43,782 bases of DNA from Mesomycoplasma ovipneumoniae SC01 (lineage in GTDB: Bacteria; Bacillota_I; Bacilli_A; Mycoplasmatales; Metamycoplasmataceae), in the NCBI RefSeq assembly GCF_000218525.1, contig NZ_AFHO01000005.1:1-43782 (forward strand). The letters run 5' to 3'. Every line of letters begins with the position of its first letter. Position 1 is the stretch's first letter. Below the pieces are notes generated by a model that saw only the letters and a program-made list of their open reading frames with translations, was not told where the DNA came from and made no database searches. Of the stretch, positions 17,314 to 28,071 are shown one piece after another. A program made the position numbers and the translations under genes.

Positions 17314-17679
17314 TTAATCAATAGAAACTTCAGCTCCGGCTTCTACTAATTTAGCTTTGTATTCCTCAGCTTCTTCAGGTTTTATTGCTTCTTTTATGAC
17401 AGAAGGTGCTGCATCAACAAGTTTTTTAGCATCCATCAAACTTAATCCAAGCATATCTTTAATAACTTTTATAACAGCAACTTTTTGTTGTCCGGCTGCT
17501 TTTAAAGTTAATTTAACTTCTGATTTTACTTCAGCGGCAGCTTCTGGAGCAGCTGCAACAGCAACAGCAGAAGGATCTACCCCAAATTCTTCTTTAAGAG
17601 CATCAACAAATTCCATTACTTCTTTAATTGTCATTTCTTTCAATGACTCGATGAATTGTTCTTTAGTAATTTTAGCCAT
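17314..17679 (-). CDS. rplL: Ribosomal protein bL12 (L7/L12)
   Basis: At 121 residues this is the normal length. The N-terminal dimerisation helix (TIKEVMEFVDALKEEFGV), the Ala/Val-rich hinge and the C-terminal factor-binding domain with KVAVIKVIKDMLGLSLMDAK are all typical. It lies 12 bases behind rplJ with an AAAGGAAAAAA motif in front. It forms the stalk that recruits translation GTPases. Confidence 0.98.
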   Translation of the reverse strand: MAKITKEQFIESLKEMTIKEVMEFVDALKEEFGVDPSAVAVAAAPEAAAEVKSEVKLTLKAAGQQKVAVIKVIKDMLGLSLMDAKKLVDAAPSVIKEAIKPEEAEEYKAKLVEAGAEVSID

Positions 17680-17691
17680 TTTTTTCCTTTT

Positions 17692-18189
17692 TTATGCGGT
17701 TATTTTTTGTTCATCTATTAATAATTTAAGTCCAAAAGCCAATTGTTTCAGTGGGCTTTGAAGAGAAGAAGCAAGCATTGTAATTGCTTCAGTGTAATTT
17801 GGAAGTGAAGCAATAGCGGTATTTTCCTGCGCTGTAACAACACTTTTTTCATAAATCCCACCTTTTAATATTAATAAAGGTTGATCTTTTGCGACTTTTG
17901 TAATAATTTTAGCGGGTGCAATTGGGTCTTCTAGACCAAAAGCAAATAAATTTGGTCCCACTAATTCTGATTTTAGATTAGAAAAACCGAGTTCATCTGC
18001 TGCAATTTTGAAAAGTCGATTTTTATAAATTCTAGTGAAAACACCTGATTTCTTTAGCTCATGACGCAAACTTTCTAGTTCTGCAACTGAAAGTCCGCGA
18101 TATTCAGCAATTGCTAAAGAAGAAGATTTCTCGAGCAAATCTCTAATTTCAGTAATTATTTCTGCCTTTTTTTGGCGAAAAGCGTTCAA
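17692..18189 (-). CDS. rplJ: Ribosomal protein uL10 (L10)
   Basis: L10 anchors L7/L12 dimers to the ribosome. I place the start at the TTG at 18187-18189, because AGAAAGGAGT lies 6 bases upstream and the resulting 165-residue protein (starting [12 protein letters not shown]) has the family's normal start and length. The longer frame to an ATG at 18234 would add 15 residues that include the Shine-Dalgarno motif itself. The core [17 protein letters not shown] and [10 protein letters not shown] are conserved. The C-terminal helix binds L7/L12. Confidence 0.93.
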   Translation of the reverse strand: MNAFRQKKAEIITEIRDLLEKSSSLAIAEYRGLSVAELESLRHELKKSGVFTRIYKNRLFKIAADELGFSNLKSELVGPNLFAFGLEDPIAPAKIITKVAKDQPLLILKGGIYEKSVVTAQENTAIASLPNYTEAITMLASSLQSPLKQLAFGLKLLIDEQKITA

Positions 18190-18290
18190 ATCTAGACTCC
18201 TTTCTGTTTTAGGAGCAATACTTTGAAAATACATTCAAACAACAAATTAAGTCATTCTGACAGTTATTATCTCTATGTATTGCCTTTAAA

Positions 18291-18320
18291 ATTATACCAG
18301 AAAGAAAAAAATTTCCAAGT
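18291..18320 (-). promoter_or_regulatory. Promoter of the rplJL-rpoBC-tsaE cluster
   Basis: TATAAT at 18291-18296 is preceded by TGG (extended -10) and, 18 bases upstream, by TTGGAA at 18315-18320. The leader to the rplJ TTG is about 95 bases, room for L10 autoregulation, though I cannot fold it reliably. Confidence 0.7.
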
Positions 18321-18381
18321 AAATTAGTAAAAAAAATTAATAATGGGATTTTTGACTTTAAAACAGCCACTATTTCAAACT

Positions 18382-18429
18382 AATACCAAACACTAAAGCC
18401 GCCATAAAAACGTTTTAATGTTTGGTATT
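18382..18429. repeat. Inverted repeat between rplJ promoter and membrane-protein gene
   Basis: AATACCAAACA and TGTTTGGTATT form an 11-base perfect stem around a loop that holds a smaller AAAACGTTTT palindrome. There is no clean T-run on either side. It follows the stop of the gene at 18479-18925 and may be its terminator or a 3' stabilising hairpin. Confidence 0.55.
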
Positions 18430-18478
18430 GATTTCTTAAATAAGCGTAATTTCTAATTTTTTAAACTATTAATGTGAC

Positions 18479-18925
18479 TTATGCAATTTTTGGAGCGGCA
18501 TTGTCTAGTGATTCTTTTTTCTCGTTGTGGGCAAAAACTAAGAACATTACCATTGAAAATACATCAAACAATGGTAAGAAAAAGCCAACAATTGCAGTAA
18601 CTTTAATTACTGAAAGTTTTTGTAATTTTGCTGAATTTTGCTCTATGCCCATAAAAATTTTGTTAGGGAAACTTACTTTTACGATATAAGTAATCGTTAA
18701 AACTCGGTTTACAAGAGTAACAAAAATTCAAACAATCATAGTTGCTAAAAATTCAGAACCAACAATAATTGATTCGCGATTTGAAAATACTTTTCTTAAG
18801 GCAGGGATGGCAAATAAGAAAAATAAAGTAACGCCTAATATAAATTTAATAAGGCGTGTTGCTAGTGACAAAAAAACTAAATTTTTCAAATTATCCATAG
18901 GTTTTCTTGTTTTACTAATTGTCAT
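18479..18925 (-). CDS. Small integral membrane protein of unknown function
   Basis: I do not recognise this 148-residue protein. Hydrophobic segments are at about 14-44 (LATRLIKFILGVTLFFLFAI), 52-82 (FLATMIVWIFVTLVNRVL) and 105-132 (IVGFFLPLFDVFSMVMFLVF), each split by a TGA tryptophan or a charge. The C-terminus is short and polar. A TATAAT lies only 13 bases before the first ATG, so the message would be nearly leaderless; alternatively translation starts at the second ATG (residue 10, MDNLKNL). It stands alone, opposite in direction to the next gene. Confidence 0.65.
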
Positions 18926-19212
18926 AATATAATAAATTATAGTCTATTCTTGTTTAAAACCTACAAATTTATTTTTAAATTTTGAGTTCCTGGTGTTCTG
19001 TAATTTAGACTTTAAAAACAATGTAAATTTTGAGTCGCGAACGTTTGATGGTACAAATAAAACATAAAATAAAAATTTAAAAAGTGCAATTTTTTAAATT
19101 TTTCGATATAAAAGTACATTTTTTTAGTAAATTTCCCCTTATTTTATAAGTAATGTTATAATTAATTATATAATTCACAAAATAAAAACAATTTCTTGAG
19201 GTGGTATAGCTT
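18926..19212. promoter_or_regulatory. Divergent AT-rich intergenic region
   Basis: No gene is visible. A plus-strand extended -10 (TGTTATAAT, TATAAT at 19157-19162) drives the gene at 19213, and a minus-strand TATAAT near 18938 drives the small membrane protein. The middle has AT-rich stems only. Confidence 0.5.
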
Positions 19213-20025
19213 ATGTCAAAAAATAGTAAAAGAAATTTTTGAACTTTTTTCTCCCTTGGAACTTGGTTTTGAATTCAAAGCTCAATTTTAGTTGTTGTCG
19301 GTGGGTATTTGATTTATATTTATGATGTTCAAAATCAACAACAGTTGGCAAAAATAAGTGAATATCAATTTTGAAATGATAAAAATAATGTCTTAACATT
19401 TGAAGGTGACTATCCTCCTTTTTTTATAGATAACATTCATAAATTAACTGATGAAGAATTAAAAACAAAAATAGACTCTAAAAACTCATTGAGTTTCAAT
19501 GATTTTAGAGATGAGTATGTATTTATTGATGAAGATGATCTTAATAAAAAAGAGTTTTTGTTTAAAAGCAAAAGCAAGAAAAGTGAAAATAATAAGCAAT
19601 TAGATAACAGTTATTTAATTAAAAATACACAAGATCTTGTTGACTTAATTATACCTAATAAGCAAAAATTATTCTCAACATCTCAAAAAGATGTTGTTGG
19701 ATTTCTTGATGAAAAAGAGATTAATGATCTAAGTAAAACAATTGGTTTATCAAATAAAGATGCAATTATTTTGAATAATTATGTTAGTGAACTTTTTGGT
19801 TCTTGAGGTGACCGAAGAGCAAAAGGTCTAAATCTTGTTGATTTTAATTTTAATGAAAATACAAAAACAATAGAACTAAAATGGAAATTCGAAGACTACC
19901 GCAAAAGATCTGCAATTGTTCAAGCAATTGGTTACTATGATTGGTTTAAAAGTTATGTTCTTTTAATTGACAAAAATAAAATTGATAGTCTTGATAATAT
20001 AAAGTTTACATCTACCTTTTCTTAA
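19213..20025 (+). CDS. N-terminally anchored protein of unknown function
   Basis: This 270-residue protein starts MSKNSKRNFWTFFSLGTWFW and has one transmembrane helix (IQSSILVVVGGYLIYIY, about 20-40), with the rest polar and probably extracellular. GAGGTGG 8 bases before the ATG sets the start. Four TGA codons are tryptophans. The C-terminal 80 residues (SWGDRRAKGLNLVDFNFN, then KWKFEDYRKRSAIVQAIGYY) look like a compact domain, but I do not recognise it. The layout resembles the anchored proteins at 20361-23331, without clear sequence similarity. Confidence 0.7.
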
Positions 20026-20298
20026 AATTTTGGATAAGTTTTTTAAATCTTCAACTTTTTAACATGGAGATTTTGATAAAAAAGCTCTAGTATTTGCAAC
20101 TTTGCTTTATTAGATTGGACTTTTGGTGTTGCTTAGTTGGACATATTTTGCTGCTTTGTGTTTCAGTCCTGATAGTCTCAATTTACTCCAGAAATTTATA
20201 ATTACAACTAATAATTGGACCAGCAAAATATCTATTTATTTAATTAAAATATCTAAATTTTATTCTTGTTCTGCCAGTTCATATAATCTGTCTTAATT
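20026..20298. other. Gene-free stretch
   Basis: There are no ORFs with coding character on either strand. Frames are broken every 10-20 codons. It may be decayed sequence, but nothing in it is recognisable. Confidence 0.5.
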
Positions 20299-20338
20299 AA
20301 AAAAACCACCATAATATGATAAAAATTGGCGGTTTTTT
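20299..20338. terminator. Hairpin terminator behind the leftward gene at 20361
   Basis: The stem AAAAAACCGCC/GGTGGTTTTTT (as read on the minus strand, with one G-U pair) ends in a T-run. It lies 23 bases after the leftward stop codon. On the plus strand the same stem has one mismatch, so the leftward role fits better. Confidence 0.75.
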
Positions 20339-20360
20339 AATGATTTTGTCCAAACTCAAA

Positions 20361-21824
<1,464 letters not shown>

Positions 21825-21825
21825 G

Positions 21826-23331
21826 CTATCCTTGTATTTTTTTATATATATTATTAAATTCTTCGAGTGAATTTACTATTTTTAACTCAACATTTTTAAT
21901 ATTTATATCGCCAAAATTAATTTTTTCAAACATGAGTAAATTTTTAAAATTTAAATTTTCAATGTTTTTTAAGGTTTCTGGAAAAATTGATTTGTAATTT
22001 AAAGAATACAGCGTAATTTTGCCTGAGTTTTTGTCAACTTCTGAATAAAAAACTTCATCAAGAAAAATTTCATCTACATTTTGAGACTTGAGAATGAATT
22101 TATTAAATTTTTCAGGTTCATGAATATTTTTGCCAGGAATAAATAAATTGGAGAGGTGAAATGCTTCTTCTCATTCAAGGTTTTTAGATAAATTTTTATT
22201 ATAAATAAATTGCTTTACATCGCCAAAATTTGAAAAAATTTCTGTTTTGGGTTCATTTTTTGAATATTGTTCATTTTTGGACCCGTATAATGTGGTTATC
22301 TTCAAATTATTATGGGCTAAAATTTTCTCTTTTTTGTTCATTACATCTAAAAAAGTCTCAAATTCTGGCGATGTTTTATCTAGCGAGTTATAAAAATATA
22401 AATCCTGAATTTTATTTAATTTTATAGTTGATAATTCGTTTGTTTTTTGAAAATTGTCTTTTGGATAAAATTTAAAATAAACCTCAAATCAATCATCTGA
22501 TTCTGGAATTCCCCTCCTATTTTTACTTACATCTTCATAATTAAAAAGTTTTTCTGGTAGTGAAATAATAAAATTATGATTTTTATAAGTCAAAAATTTA
22601 ATGGGGAACAAATTAGTGGGCAAATAGTTTTCATTTATAAGTAACGGGTTAGCTAATCTTTTCCCGGCAATGTATGTAAAAAATAAATTTTTAGCAAAAA
22701 ATTCATTATCGTTTTCGTATTTTAAAAAGGGTTCTTTGAGATCGGATTCTTTAAAAAATTCCTTATACTGATTAAGACCATCGATAATAAAAAATTTTTT
22801 AGTAAATATTTTTTCGTAATCAACAAAACGTCAATTTGCTGTTAATTTTTGGAAGTTATCACCTTCAGTAGTAGCTTTGTCATACTCTTTGGAGAAAAAG
22901 GTGGACAATTTATCGAATTCTTTGTCGTTGTAAGTTTTAAAATTGTCACTTTCAAAATATAGATATTTTTTGATTATTTCTTGAATTTTTTCATGGTTGT
23001 TCAAAAAAATCGGTATTCAGTCACTATTTTTAAGCCAAATAGTCTTTTTTTTATCAATCCGTACTAAATCACTATAGGAAAAAATGTTAGATTTTAAAGC
23101 TTCAGTATCCTTTAAGCTTATAGTGAACAAATTATTATTGGGAGAAATTTTAGATTTTAAATTTTCATTATCGTTTATGTTTATAGTGAATAAATTATTT
23201 TTTTTAGGGGGTGAAATTTTTGCTTCAAAATTGTTATTTTTATTTTGAAGCGCAAAAATTATAGCTAGAAAAATCCACGGTAAAACAATTAAAGGTGCTA
23301 AAAATAAATATTTTCTCTTATTGAATGACAT
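21826..23331 (-). CDS. Membrane-anchored protein, paralogue B
   Basis: The 501-residue protein starts MSFNKRKYLFLAPLIVLPWIF and has one anchor helix. Just behind it is an internal repeat: KNNLFTININDNENLKSKI then NNNLFTISLKDTEALKSNI. The C-terminal half aligns with paralogue A (EEAFHLSNLF, EKFNKFILKSQ, MFEKINFGDINIK). I prefer the ATG at 23331 because it overlaps the 3' end of a protease remnant by 14 bases, exactly the arrangement of the intact protease/lipoprotein pair at 37575-37585; ATG codons at 23349 and 23352 are alternatives. It was probably the partner gene of that lost protease. No function is recognised. Confidence 0.7.
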
Positions 23332-23521
23332 GTGAAACCGCCAAATCATCATCTATTGAATCTTCAAACAAAGAGGATTTATTTTTTTAAACAACTAACC
23401 GATAAATTCCTGTTTTTTCAGCTGTATATCTTATTAATTCTGCATTTGATTTTTTTGAATTTCCAGAGTTTAATTTAATGTGTTGTCAAAATCCTCCCTC
23501 TTTTCTTTTCAAAATTAAATT
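23318..23521 (-). pseudogene. 3' remnant of a subtilisin-like (S8) protease gene
   Basis: On the minus strand this frame reads a piece with GGFWQHIKLNSG, ELIRYTAEKTGIYRLVV, then a TAA, then in the same frame KNKSSLFEDSIDDDLAVSHV and a final TAA. It matches the last 66 residues of the intact S8 protease at 37575-39554 (ELIDFKSNESAYYRIYVKN, RSSVFENSEDDRLVASYLV). The upstream end is cut by a stop at 23522. All catalytic parts are missing. What remains lies directly upstream of paralogue B and downstream of repeat copy 3, so deletion may be linked to that insertion. Confidence 0.78.
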
Positions 23522-23794
23522 TTAGTGGTTAAATAATGTATTTTTCTTAAGATGCAAAGAAGCAAAAGAATAAGCTGGTTAAGAATAAATATCTATATTT
23601 TCACTAAAAACTGAACTATGAATGGGAAATAAACTATCTATAATATAAATTATAGCAATTTTAAATGGCTTTTAGCAGAAAAACTAAAATTAAAATACAA
23701 AATTATAGTTTTAATAGAAAAACTTAGATTTATGATAAATAAATATAAAAACACTTTTACAACAAAAATTTTTGCAAAAGTGTTTTATTTATAT
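23522..23794. other. Gene-free stretch with a hairpin
   Basis: No coding sequence is seen. At 23748-23786 AAAACACTTTT and AAAAGTGTTTT form a strong stem with a T-rich loop, a likely terminator directly outside repeat copy 3. The rest is AT-rich and unassigned, perhaps eroded protease gene. Confidence 0.5.
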
Positions 23795-24374
23795 CTTGAG
23801 TTTCCCAGTTTGATGGTAAAAATTTAGTTTTTAGCCAAATAAATAGGTAAAAATACCCGTAAATCCTTGTTTTTTGACCTAAAGTCTTAATTTTTATAGT
23901 TTCGAAATTAACCCTTTGCAAAAAAAAAAAAAAATGCTTGGATTAAAATAAAGTTATGTTATAATTAGCATCACTTAAGAATAATTAATAAATTTAGAAA
24001 TCAGAATTAAGGGGGAATTAATTATGTTTTTATCATAAAAAAATCAGAAAATGCGAATTTTCTATTATATTTTTTAATATAATGGAATGCCTTAAATTTG
24101 ACCGTTTAGAAATCTACAAATTTATGGCTTTTAATTATTGTTCTTTCAAAACTTCATATATTTCTTTAGGCTCGATGTAAGTAAAAACGAGTTTTCTATT
24201 TACATTGAGTTTAAATAGTAGTTATATTTTTTCTTTCATTATGGTTAGATTTAAAATTTAGTATTTTTGCTTTGATAGTTATTTTTCGTGTGTTTGCCAA
24301 AAAGTTAAAAAAGCACCCAAAAACTAAACCAGGACACTTTTTTAAGATTATCTCATCAAACTGTGAAACTCAGG
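23795..24374 (+). mobile_element. Transposon-like repeat, copy 3
   Basis: This copy has both ends: left CTTGAGTTTCCCAGTTTGAT (23795 on) and right, read inward on the minus strand, CCTGAGTTTCACAGTTTGAT. They match at 18 of 20 positions. A 15-base poly-A (23920-23934) is followed by TTGGAT (23938-23943), a 16-base spacer and TATAAT (23960-23965), then AAGGGGG, ATG at 24024 and the MFLS ORF. Two hairpins follow. The minus strand holds the transposase C-terminal end (IEPKEIYEVLKEQ) and, near the right end, a short TTG-started N-terminal piece. The middle of the transposase is missing. No clear target duplication is visible. Confidence 0.78.
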
Positions 24375-24382
24375 AATAACAA

Positions 24383-24511
24383 TTATTTATGTATTTTAGC
24401 AAGTTGTTCTACAGTATTTTCACTTGCTAAAAGACATTTTGCAAAAAATATTAAGTTTCTTGCTTCTAAATTTAGTTTATTATTCTTTATTGTTTGTGAA
24501 ATTCTATCTTT
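24383..24511 (-). pseudogene. Possible C-terminal gene fragment
   Basis: A 42-codon open frame reads KDRISQTIKNNKLNLEARNL then IFFAKCLLASENTVEQLAKI and a TAA. The composition is protein-like (amphipathic helices) and unlike the surrounding AT-rich spacer. It is in the same frame as the exonuclease gene upstream but separated from it by two stop codons and has no start codon. It could be the tail of a deleted gene, trimmed by repeat copy 3. I do not recognise the family. Confidence 0.35.
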
Positions 24512-24559
24512 TTAAATCAAATAACAGAGAATAACAACTAAAAAATATAAAATTTTGGA

Positions 24560-25411
24560 TTAATTTAAAGTTAAATTCTTACTTTTTGTAGTTTTTGTAC
24601 TTTTAAGAGTGCTTTTAGCACTTTTTGTAGTTTTTGTACTTTTAGCAGTCTTTGCAATTTTTGTACTTTTTCCGCTTTTTGTGCTTTTTGCAGTTTTTGT
24701 GCCTTTTGCGTTTTTTGTACTTTTTGCGCTTTTAAGAGCGCTTTTCTTGTTCAAACTTGCTTTTGTCAAATTAATTTTTTTTGGACTAGTTGTTTTTTCT
24801 TTATTATTATCTGGATTTAGAAATGTTTCAATATCTAAACCTAATAATTCCATAATTCGTAATTCGTCCATTGCATCAAGCAAAGCATTATGTGTTTCAA
24901 TATAACTTTGATCTTTGGTTAACATTCTATATATATTTTGTGCGTTTCATCCACTTTTTAAATCGCCCTTTTTAGTTAGTTCTGCATTTAATGGGATATG
25001 TTTGTTAAATTGCTTGCTTTTAGCGAATATAGAAATATCGTTATGCTCGAATGATTTGTGCAATTCAGGCAAATGTCTAAAATCAAATTTTGTATATGAA
25101 AACCAATTTTTTACTTTATAAGATTTCAAGAAATGAATTAGTTGAGCAATCATTTCTTGGTGTGTTTTAACAACATTAATTTCTTCTCTAAATTCAACGG
25201 GAAGAGGAACTCAAATGTTATGAGCATACATTCCGCCTACTTTTCAATTGTTTTTTATTATTCAATATTGTTTATCAAATCATTGAAAATCAGCACTATC
25301 AGCAATTACAACTCCAACAGAAAAAACTTCATTTTCATAGTTTGTTTCTACATCAATTACAGCAATGTTTTTATTCATGTCAGTAATTTTTTGTTCTTTA
25401 ATTGCTTCCAT
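24560..25411 (-). CDS. DnaQ-like (DEDDh) 3'-5' exonuclease with lysine-rich tail
   Basis: The 283-residue protein has the exonuclease fold in order: Exo I AVIDVETN (Asp20, Glu22), a middle FSYTKFDFRH segment, and Exo III HNALLDA (His174, Asp179). This is the pattern of proofreading/RNase T type enzymes that remove 3' nucleotides with two metal ions. From about residue 200 the C-terminus is a low-complexity tail of Lys, Ser, Thr and Ala built on KSTK and AKSTK units, likely to bind DNA or RNA. The start ATG follows GAGGAATC and lies inside the last codons of the helicase gene (14-base overlap), so translation is coupled. A start at the in-frame ATG of residue 12 is possible. Confidence 0.8.
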
Positions 25412-27281
25412 CTGATTCCTCAAATTCTTTTTGACTTTTAGGTTTATAAGCTCCTTTTGAAATTGTTTGTGCAAGTTTTTCGCTAAATTCTTCCCGATTT
25501 TTGATTCTAATTTCGTGCATTTCGTTATTTCGAATATTTCACAATATACCTTTTTCCTTTTTTAAGGCCAACATATATGAAGCAGTTTGTAAAAAATGAG
25601 CAGTTGTTAAATCGCTAACAAATTTAAGTTCATAAACTATATCATTTTTGATAACATCAGCAATTCCCTGAGCTTTTAATGTGAGATTATTATCGCTAAA
25701 GTCCATTCAACATTCTTGTTGAATTATCTCGTCTTTTTCAAGCACTTTTGATAATCTTTTATGCATTTGATCAACAGCATTATCATCAACAAAATCGGGC
25801 TGCGTTTGTTTAATGTATCTTTCTTGTTGTGTTTTCAAATAAACAAAAAAGAGTGTTAAATCTTTTATTGAATTTCTTTCTTTGATGTAATTTTCATACT
25901 CAAGTATTAACTTTTTTTGCATGTTTGGTGAATCTCAATATCTAGTTGCGATAAAAAACTCAATTTCTTTATCTAAATCCCAATCATCGAAATAAGATGC
26001 TTCAAGATAGATCCCTATACATGGTGTAAGATCAATTAAATCATCGTGTGTTTGTACTTTTATTTCGGTTGTATCTTCAGTTTTAATTTTTTTTACTTCA
26101 AGCATTTTTAACATATCTTGAAGATCAATATCAAACTTGTGATCAAACATTTCAGACATTAAAAATAAATCACTGTCTCTTTTTGTAAAATTTTTGTATT
26201 GTTTGATGATTTCTTCATTTAATAATGGGACTGACTCCTTTGGATTTAAAAAGATGATTTTTTCTTTCCCCCTACTTGCCGCTACACAAAATATGTTTTT
26301 TACAATTTCATAATTTGCAGTAATTTTATCTAAGCGGTTTTCTCAATAATTTATGGTAAAATTAAAAATAACACAAATAGGTTTTTCCAATCCTTTTGAG
26401 CTATCATATGTTGTAAAAATAGCTGAATTTTTTTTGGGAGACAAATTTGCATCTTTTTCTCTTATAGAAGCAAAAACGGTTTTTTTATTAAAAATATCAC
26501 TATGATTTTCTTCAAGATAGTTTAATACTTCTGCCATTTCTTCACTAAATCCGGGTCCTAAACATAAGATATCAGCAGGTTTTTGTGTAGCCAAAAATTC
26601 CTTAATTTCTTCTAGTTCCATATATTGGATTTGACAATTTTCGTTGACTCCATTAATTGTTTTATCTCAAATTCTGCCCAGCATATTAGCATGTTCTTTT
26701 GGCATTCTAAAGGAAAATGTTAAGCTAATTTTCTTATATGATTCTAAAAATTTATTAATAAAATCAGTAACATTTAATTTTGTATTATCGTAAATTTTCT
26801 GACTCATATCTCCAACAGCAACAATTTGTATATTAGGATTTTCTTGTTTTATTCTTTCCAATAACTGAGATATTTCTTCAGTAATATCTTGATATTCATC
26901 AATTAGTAGAACATCATAAGTGCCAACAGAAATATTATTTCTTAAAAATATTCTAATTGAATCTGCGGAGGAAGAATTAATACCATTTCTTCACAAAAGT
27001 CCGTATGCAAATCCGTGATAATTTTGTACCTTAACATTTTTGTTTTTAATTTTGTTTTTAGCTTCAATTTTCAATAGCTTATTGTAAGTTAAGTATAAAA
27101 TTTTTTTATCAATAGGAAATTTGTCACAGAGAACCTGAATTACTGATGTTTTTCCACTTCCAATACAAGCATCAACTAGGATATTTTCACCTTTTAATGC
27201 TAAATTAACAACATTTTGTTGTTCTTCTGTAAGTTTTTCTGCAATATTTTTTGCTTTTTGTTTTTCTTTTTTTCTAGTCAT
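25398..27281 (-). CDS. UvrD/Rep-like SF1 helicase fused to PD-(D/E)XK nuclease
   Basis: The 627-residue code-4 protein has the SF1A motifs in order: Q-motif LTEEQQNVVNLA (17-28), Walker A GSGKT (41-45), Walker B LLIDEYQD (125-132), motif III GDMSQKIY (157-164), motif IV TFSFRMPKEH, motif V TTYDSSKGLEKP and motif VI VAASRGKEKI. After about residue 520 a nuclease module follows, with GIADVIKNDIVYELKFV and a downstream Gln (FLQTASYMLAL), the PD-(D/E)XK core seen in RecB/AddA/Cas4 relatives. The helicase part is compact, lacking large 1B/2B insertions. It is overlapped by the exonuclease gene. Such a pair could resect DNA ends, or degrade foreign DNA; mycoplasmas generally lack RecBCD/AddAB. Confidence 0.82.
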
Positions 27282-27452
27282 AATTCCCTTAGTTATTGAA
27301 TCTAATTATAAATAATATCAATTTAAGTTTTTTTATAGAATAAAACAATAGAAAAACCGTGTCTAGTTTTTTCTATTGTTTTTCATTCTAGCAACCCTAT
27401 AAATTTTAGGGCTGTTTGTAAAAATTATCCTAAGAAAATTATAGCATAAATT
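27282..27452. promoter_or_regulatory. Promoter and hairpins upstream of the helicase operon
   Basis: A minus-strand TATAAT lies at 27305-27310, 24 bases before the helicase ATG. Upstream of it a long stem (AAAACAATAGAAAAA at 27344-27358, complement near 27368-27384) with a short loop looks like a terminator, readable either way. A second stem, CCCTA/TAGGG near 27395-27411, follows. Together they insulate the operon from repeat copy 4. Confidence 0.5.
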
Positions 27453-27514
27453 TTTAACAATTAAAACTGACAATAAATGATTTTTATATTATTTTTAACT
27501 ATTTTAGTCGCCAA
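27453..27514. repeat. Left target-site duplication of repeat copy 4
   Basis: About 62 bases here recur at 28072-28136 on the other side of the element, with roughly 88% identity (both start TTTAACAATTAAAA and end AGTCGCCAA). The right copy holds the last codons and stop of the MIP gene, so the left copy is a duplicated gene end. Very long direct repeats are known for IS1634-type elements. Confidence 0.8.
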
Positions 27515-28071
27515 CCTGAGTTTGGTAGTTTGATGGCAAAAATTCACTTTTTTAGTGAATATAAATATGCAAAAATACCGGTAAATCAGTATTTTTTGAC
27601 GCTAAAACCTTAATTTTTATAGTTTTGAAATTAACCCTTTGTAAAAAAATGTTTGGACTAAAATAAAATTATGTTATAATAATTCACACTAGGAATGAAT
27701 TAATAAATTTTAATATTGAATTAGGGAGGAATTAAGGATGTTTTTGTCATAAAAAAATCAGACAGCTCGAATTTTCCATTATGTTTTTAAACATGATGGA
27801 ATGCCTTAAATTTACCCGTTTAGAAATCTTCAAATTTATGGCTTTTAATTATTGTTCTTTCAAAACTTCATATATTTTTTTAGGCTCAATGTAAGTAAAA
27901 ACGAGTTTTCTATTTACATTAAGTTTAAATAGTAGTTGTATTTTTATCCATAAATTGATTTTTGTTAGTGTTTTAAAGTAGGTAATTAACTTTTGCCAAA
28001 AAAGTTAAAAAGCACGAAAAACTAAACCGGACAATTTTTTAAGATTATCTTATCAGACTAGGAAACTCGGG
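27515..28071 (+). mobile_element. Transposon-like repeat, copy 4
   Basis: The left terminus is CCTGAGTTTGGTAGTTTGAT; the right, read inward, is CCCGAGTTTCCTAGTCTGAT. The poly-A is only 7 bases (27643-27649), followed by TTGGAC (27653-27658), a 16-base spacer and TATAAT (27675-27680), AGGGAGGA and ATG (27738) of MFLS. Hairpin 1 (27774-27801) and hairpin 2 (27885-27923) are conserved. The minus strand carries the transposase C-terminal remnant. It has the same orientation as copy 3, with the helicase-exonuclease operon between them. Confidence 0.8.

Noticed and set aside
17357..17761. 134-residue plus-strand ORF opposite rplL
   Set aside because: It is the antisense shadow of the Ala-rich L7/L12 gene; it has no ribosome site and no family resemblance.
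24609..24905. Hydrophobic 98-residue plus-strand ORF that looks like a membrane protein
   Set aside because: It is the reverse complement of the lysine-rich exonuclease tail; Lys codons read as Phe/Leu on the other strand.
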